Below, piece after piece: positions 62,833 through 64,000 of a stretch of 64,000 bases of DNA. The notes under the pieces were generated by a model. It was not told where the DNA came from and did not search any database. It worked only from the letters and a program-made list of their open reading frames with translations. The position numbers and the translations under genes were made by a program. Every line of letters starts with the position of its first letter. The first letter of the stretch is position 1. The stretch is taken from assembly GCF_001513745.1 (NCBI RefSeq), contig NZ_CP013380.1:124001-188000 (forward strand), written 5' to 3'. Origin of the DNA: Burkholderia humptydooensis. GTDB lineage: Bacteria; Pseudomonadota; Gammaproteobacteria; Burkholderiales; Burkholderiaceae.

Positions 62833-63726
62833 TTACTTGGCGGCGTTGACCATGTAATCGACCGCCGCCTTCACGTCGGCGTCCGACGCGCTCGAGCCGC
62901 CCTTCGGCGGCATCGCGCCCTTGCCGTGCAGCGCGTAGTTGTAGACGGTATCCATCGAATCCTTCAGGCGCGGCGCCCAGTCGGCCTTGTTGCCGAACTT
63001 CGGCGCGTTCAGCACGCCGGTGGCGTGACAGGCCTGGCACGTCGATTCGTACAGCGCCTTGCCGGCCGACGCCGAGTTTTCCGCGTTTGCACCGGCCGCG
63101 GGCGCTTCGCCGGATTTCGGCAACGCGGCGATCGCGGCCATTGCGGCGGCGGCCTGCGCGTTGGCGGCCGTCGCATCGGATGCGCCCGGCGCGGACGCGC
63201 CCGAGGCGGGGGCCGCGTTTGCGGCGGGCTGTGCCGGTTCGGCGAACTTCGCGCCGCCCTGATTTGCCATATAGACGACTGCGCGCGCGATTTCGTAGTC
63301 GCTATAGTCGTCGGGGTTCGTGCCGCCGCGCGGCGGCATTGCGCCCTTGCCGGTCAGCGCGAGGTGCAGGACTTCGTCGTAGCCGGCGGCGATGCGCGGC
63401 GCCCAGGCGGCGGTGTCGCCGAACTTCGGCGCGCCGGCCGCGCCGGTGCCGTGGCAGGTTACACAGACGGCCTTGTAGACTTCCTCGCCTGATTTGTAGA
63501 CGCGCGGCGCATTCGCGTCCTTGATGTCGACCTGCGCGATGGGGGCGATGCGTTTCGCGATGGCTTCGTCGGACAGGCCGTCGGTGCCGGCGCCCGTGCG
63601 GAACGCGTGATTGGCGTAGGTGGCGAACAGGACGATGATCGCGATCGGGATGACGAATGAAGCGATGATAACTGCGATGAGTTGCCCGGGGGTTTTGATG
63701 GGGGCTCCGTGGGATGCTTCGCTCAT
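62833..63726 (-). CDS. Diheme cytochrome c (c5-like), membrane-anchored
   Basis: This 297-residue protein has one N-terminal transmembrane helix (about residues 17-35) and two c-type haem domains in the periplasm. The haem motifs are CVTCH at 88-92 and CQACH at 230-234. Each domain has the c5-like GKGAMPP with the methionine ligand. The domains are joined by an alanine-rich linker (about 165-215). It probably carries electrons to a terminal oxidase. It converges on rep with a terminator between them. Confidence 0.93.
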   Translation of the reverse strand: MSEASHGAPIKTPGQLIAVIIASFVIPIAIIVLFATYANHAFRTGAGTDGLSDEAIAKRIAPIAQVDIKDANAPRVYKSGEEVYKAVCVTCHGTGAAGAPKFGDTAAWAPRIAAGYDEVLHLALTGKGAMPPRGGTNPDDYSDYEIARAVVYMANQGGAKFAEPAQPAANAAPASGASAPGASDATAANAQAAAAMAAIAALPKSGEAPAAGANAENSASAGKALYESTCQACHATGVLNAPKFGNKADWAPRLKDSMDTVYNYALHGKGAMPPKGGSSASDADVKAAVDYMVNAAK

Positions 63727-64000
63727 GCTTGCCTCGTCTCCGTGAATAGGAATTGTGAGCGGTACGGCAATGAATGGCTGGGGGTGAAGCTCGGTCGATT
63801 ATAGACGACGGAACGTTTACATGGCGGCGAGCGATCGGCTGGCGCGTGTTTACCCGCACGTCGGGGGCTTGGGGTGCTTGGCGGGGCGATGCCAGAAGGC
63901 GGCGGGGCGGATGCTGCAGGGCTTTCGTATGAAGGCCTCGATAAACAAAGGGATGGGAGCCGGAGGGGGGGTGTAAACAAGAATCGGCTGAGGTTTACGC
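63727..64000. other. Region upstream of the cytochrome gene to the window end
   Basis: These 274 bases hold no recognisable gene. The promoter of the cytochrome gene should be here on the minus strand. I see no terminator or clear promoter boxes. Confidence 0.4.

Overview
The window is high-GC (about two thirds G+C), densely coded proteobacterial chromosome. Protein sequences and gene order fit a betaproteobacterium of the genus Burkholderia, most likely the B. pseudomallei / thailandensis / mallei group, primary chromosome. That placement is inference from recognisable sequences, not a database match. Almost everything is core metabolism. I found no insertion sequence, prophage, CRISPR array, tRNA or rRNA.

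Layout. 1-3970: end of the F1Fo ATP synthase operon (atpA partial, atpG, atpD, atpC) with palindromic elements in its spacers and a terminator. 4103-5833: acyl-CoA synthetase. 5834-6558: gene-poor stretch with an orphan minus-strand terminator and a truncated CoA-binding gene. 6528-11436: pheC-like periplasmic protein, hemE, priA and a 56-residue membrane protein. 11437-16982: putA with a candidate PutA operator/terminator, then a branched-chain amino acid binding protein. 17054-21033: AMP-ligase, AidB-like dehydrogenase and TetR regulator. 21319-24850: methionine-type aminotransferase, an amino-acid binding protein broken by an 11-bp repeat, and a FAD-linked oxidase. 24960-31140: PadR regulator, the cadR/cadA metal-efflux pair with a His/Gly-rich zinc-ribbon protein, and a TM-helix mechanosensitive-type channel. 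31203-34786: MocR regulator, LysE exporter, ABM-domain protein, acyltransferase. 35154-45851: ethanolamine use (eat-eutB-eutC, then acetaldehyde-type dehydrogenase and eutR) interrupted by ada and a LysR/MFS pair. 45946-56631: GT9-like transferase, TPP enzyme, sdaA, alginate-lyase-family protein and gcvTHP behind a promoter and tandem glycine riboswitch. 56850-63726: lipoprotein, Gfo/Idh oxidoreductase, SGNH hydrolase, membrane protein, rep helicase and a diheme cytochrome c.

How the genes work together. Several neighbourhoods convert amino acids and amines to central carbon. PutA takes proline to glutamate. EutBC, the aldehyde dehydrogenase and EutR take ethanolamine to acetate. The glycine riboswitch opens gcvTHP, and sdaA nearby can turn the resulting serine into pyruvate. 

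Most notable observations: (1) three copies of an 11-bp repeat put the signal peptide of a periplasmic binding protein out of frame, where two copies would restore it; (2) a family of palindromes with a shared AGCGCT-NN-AGCGCT core sits between cistrons of both the atp and gcv operons; (3) a perfect inverted repeat carrying GTTGCA on both strands precedes putA; (4) an intrinsic terminator faces the minus strand with no minus-strand gene behind it.
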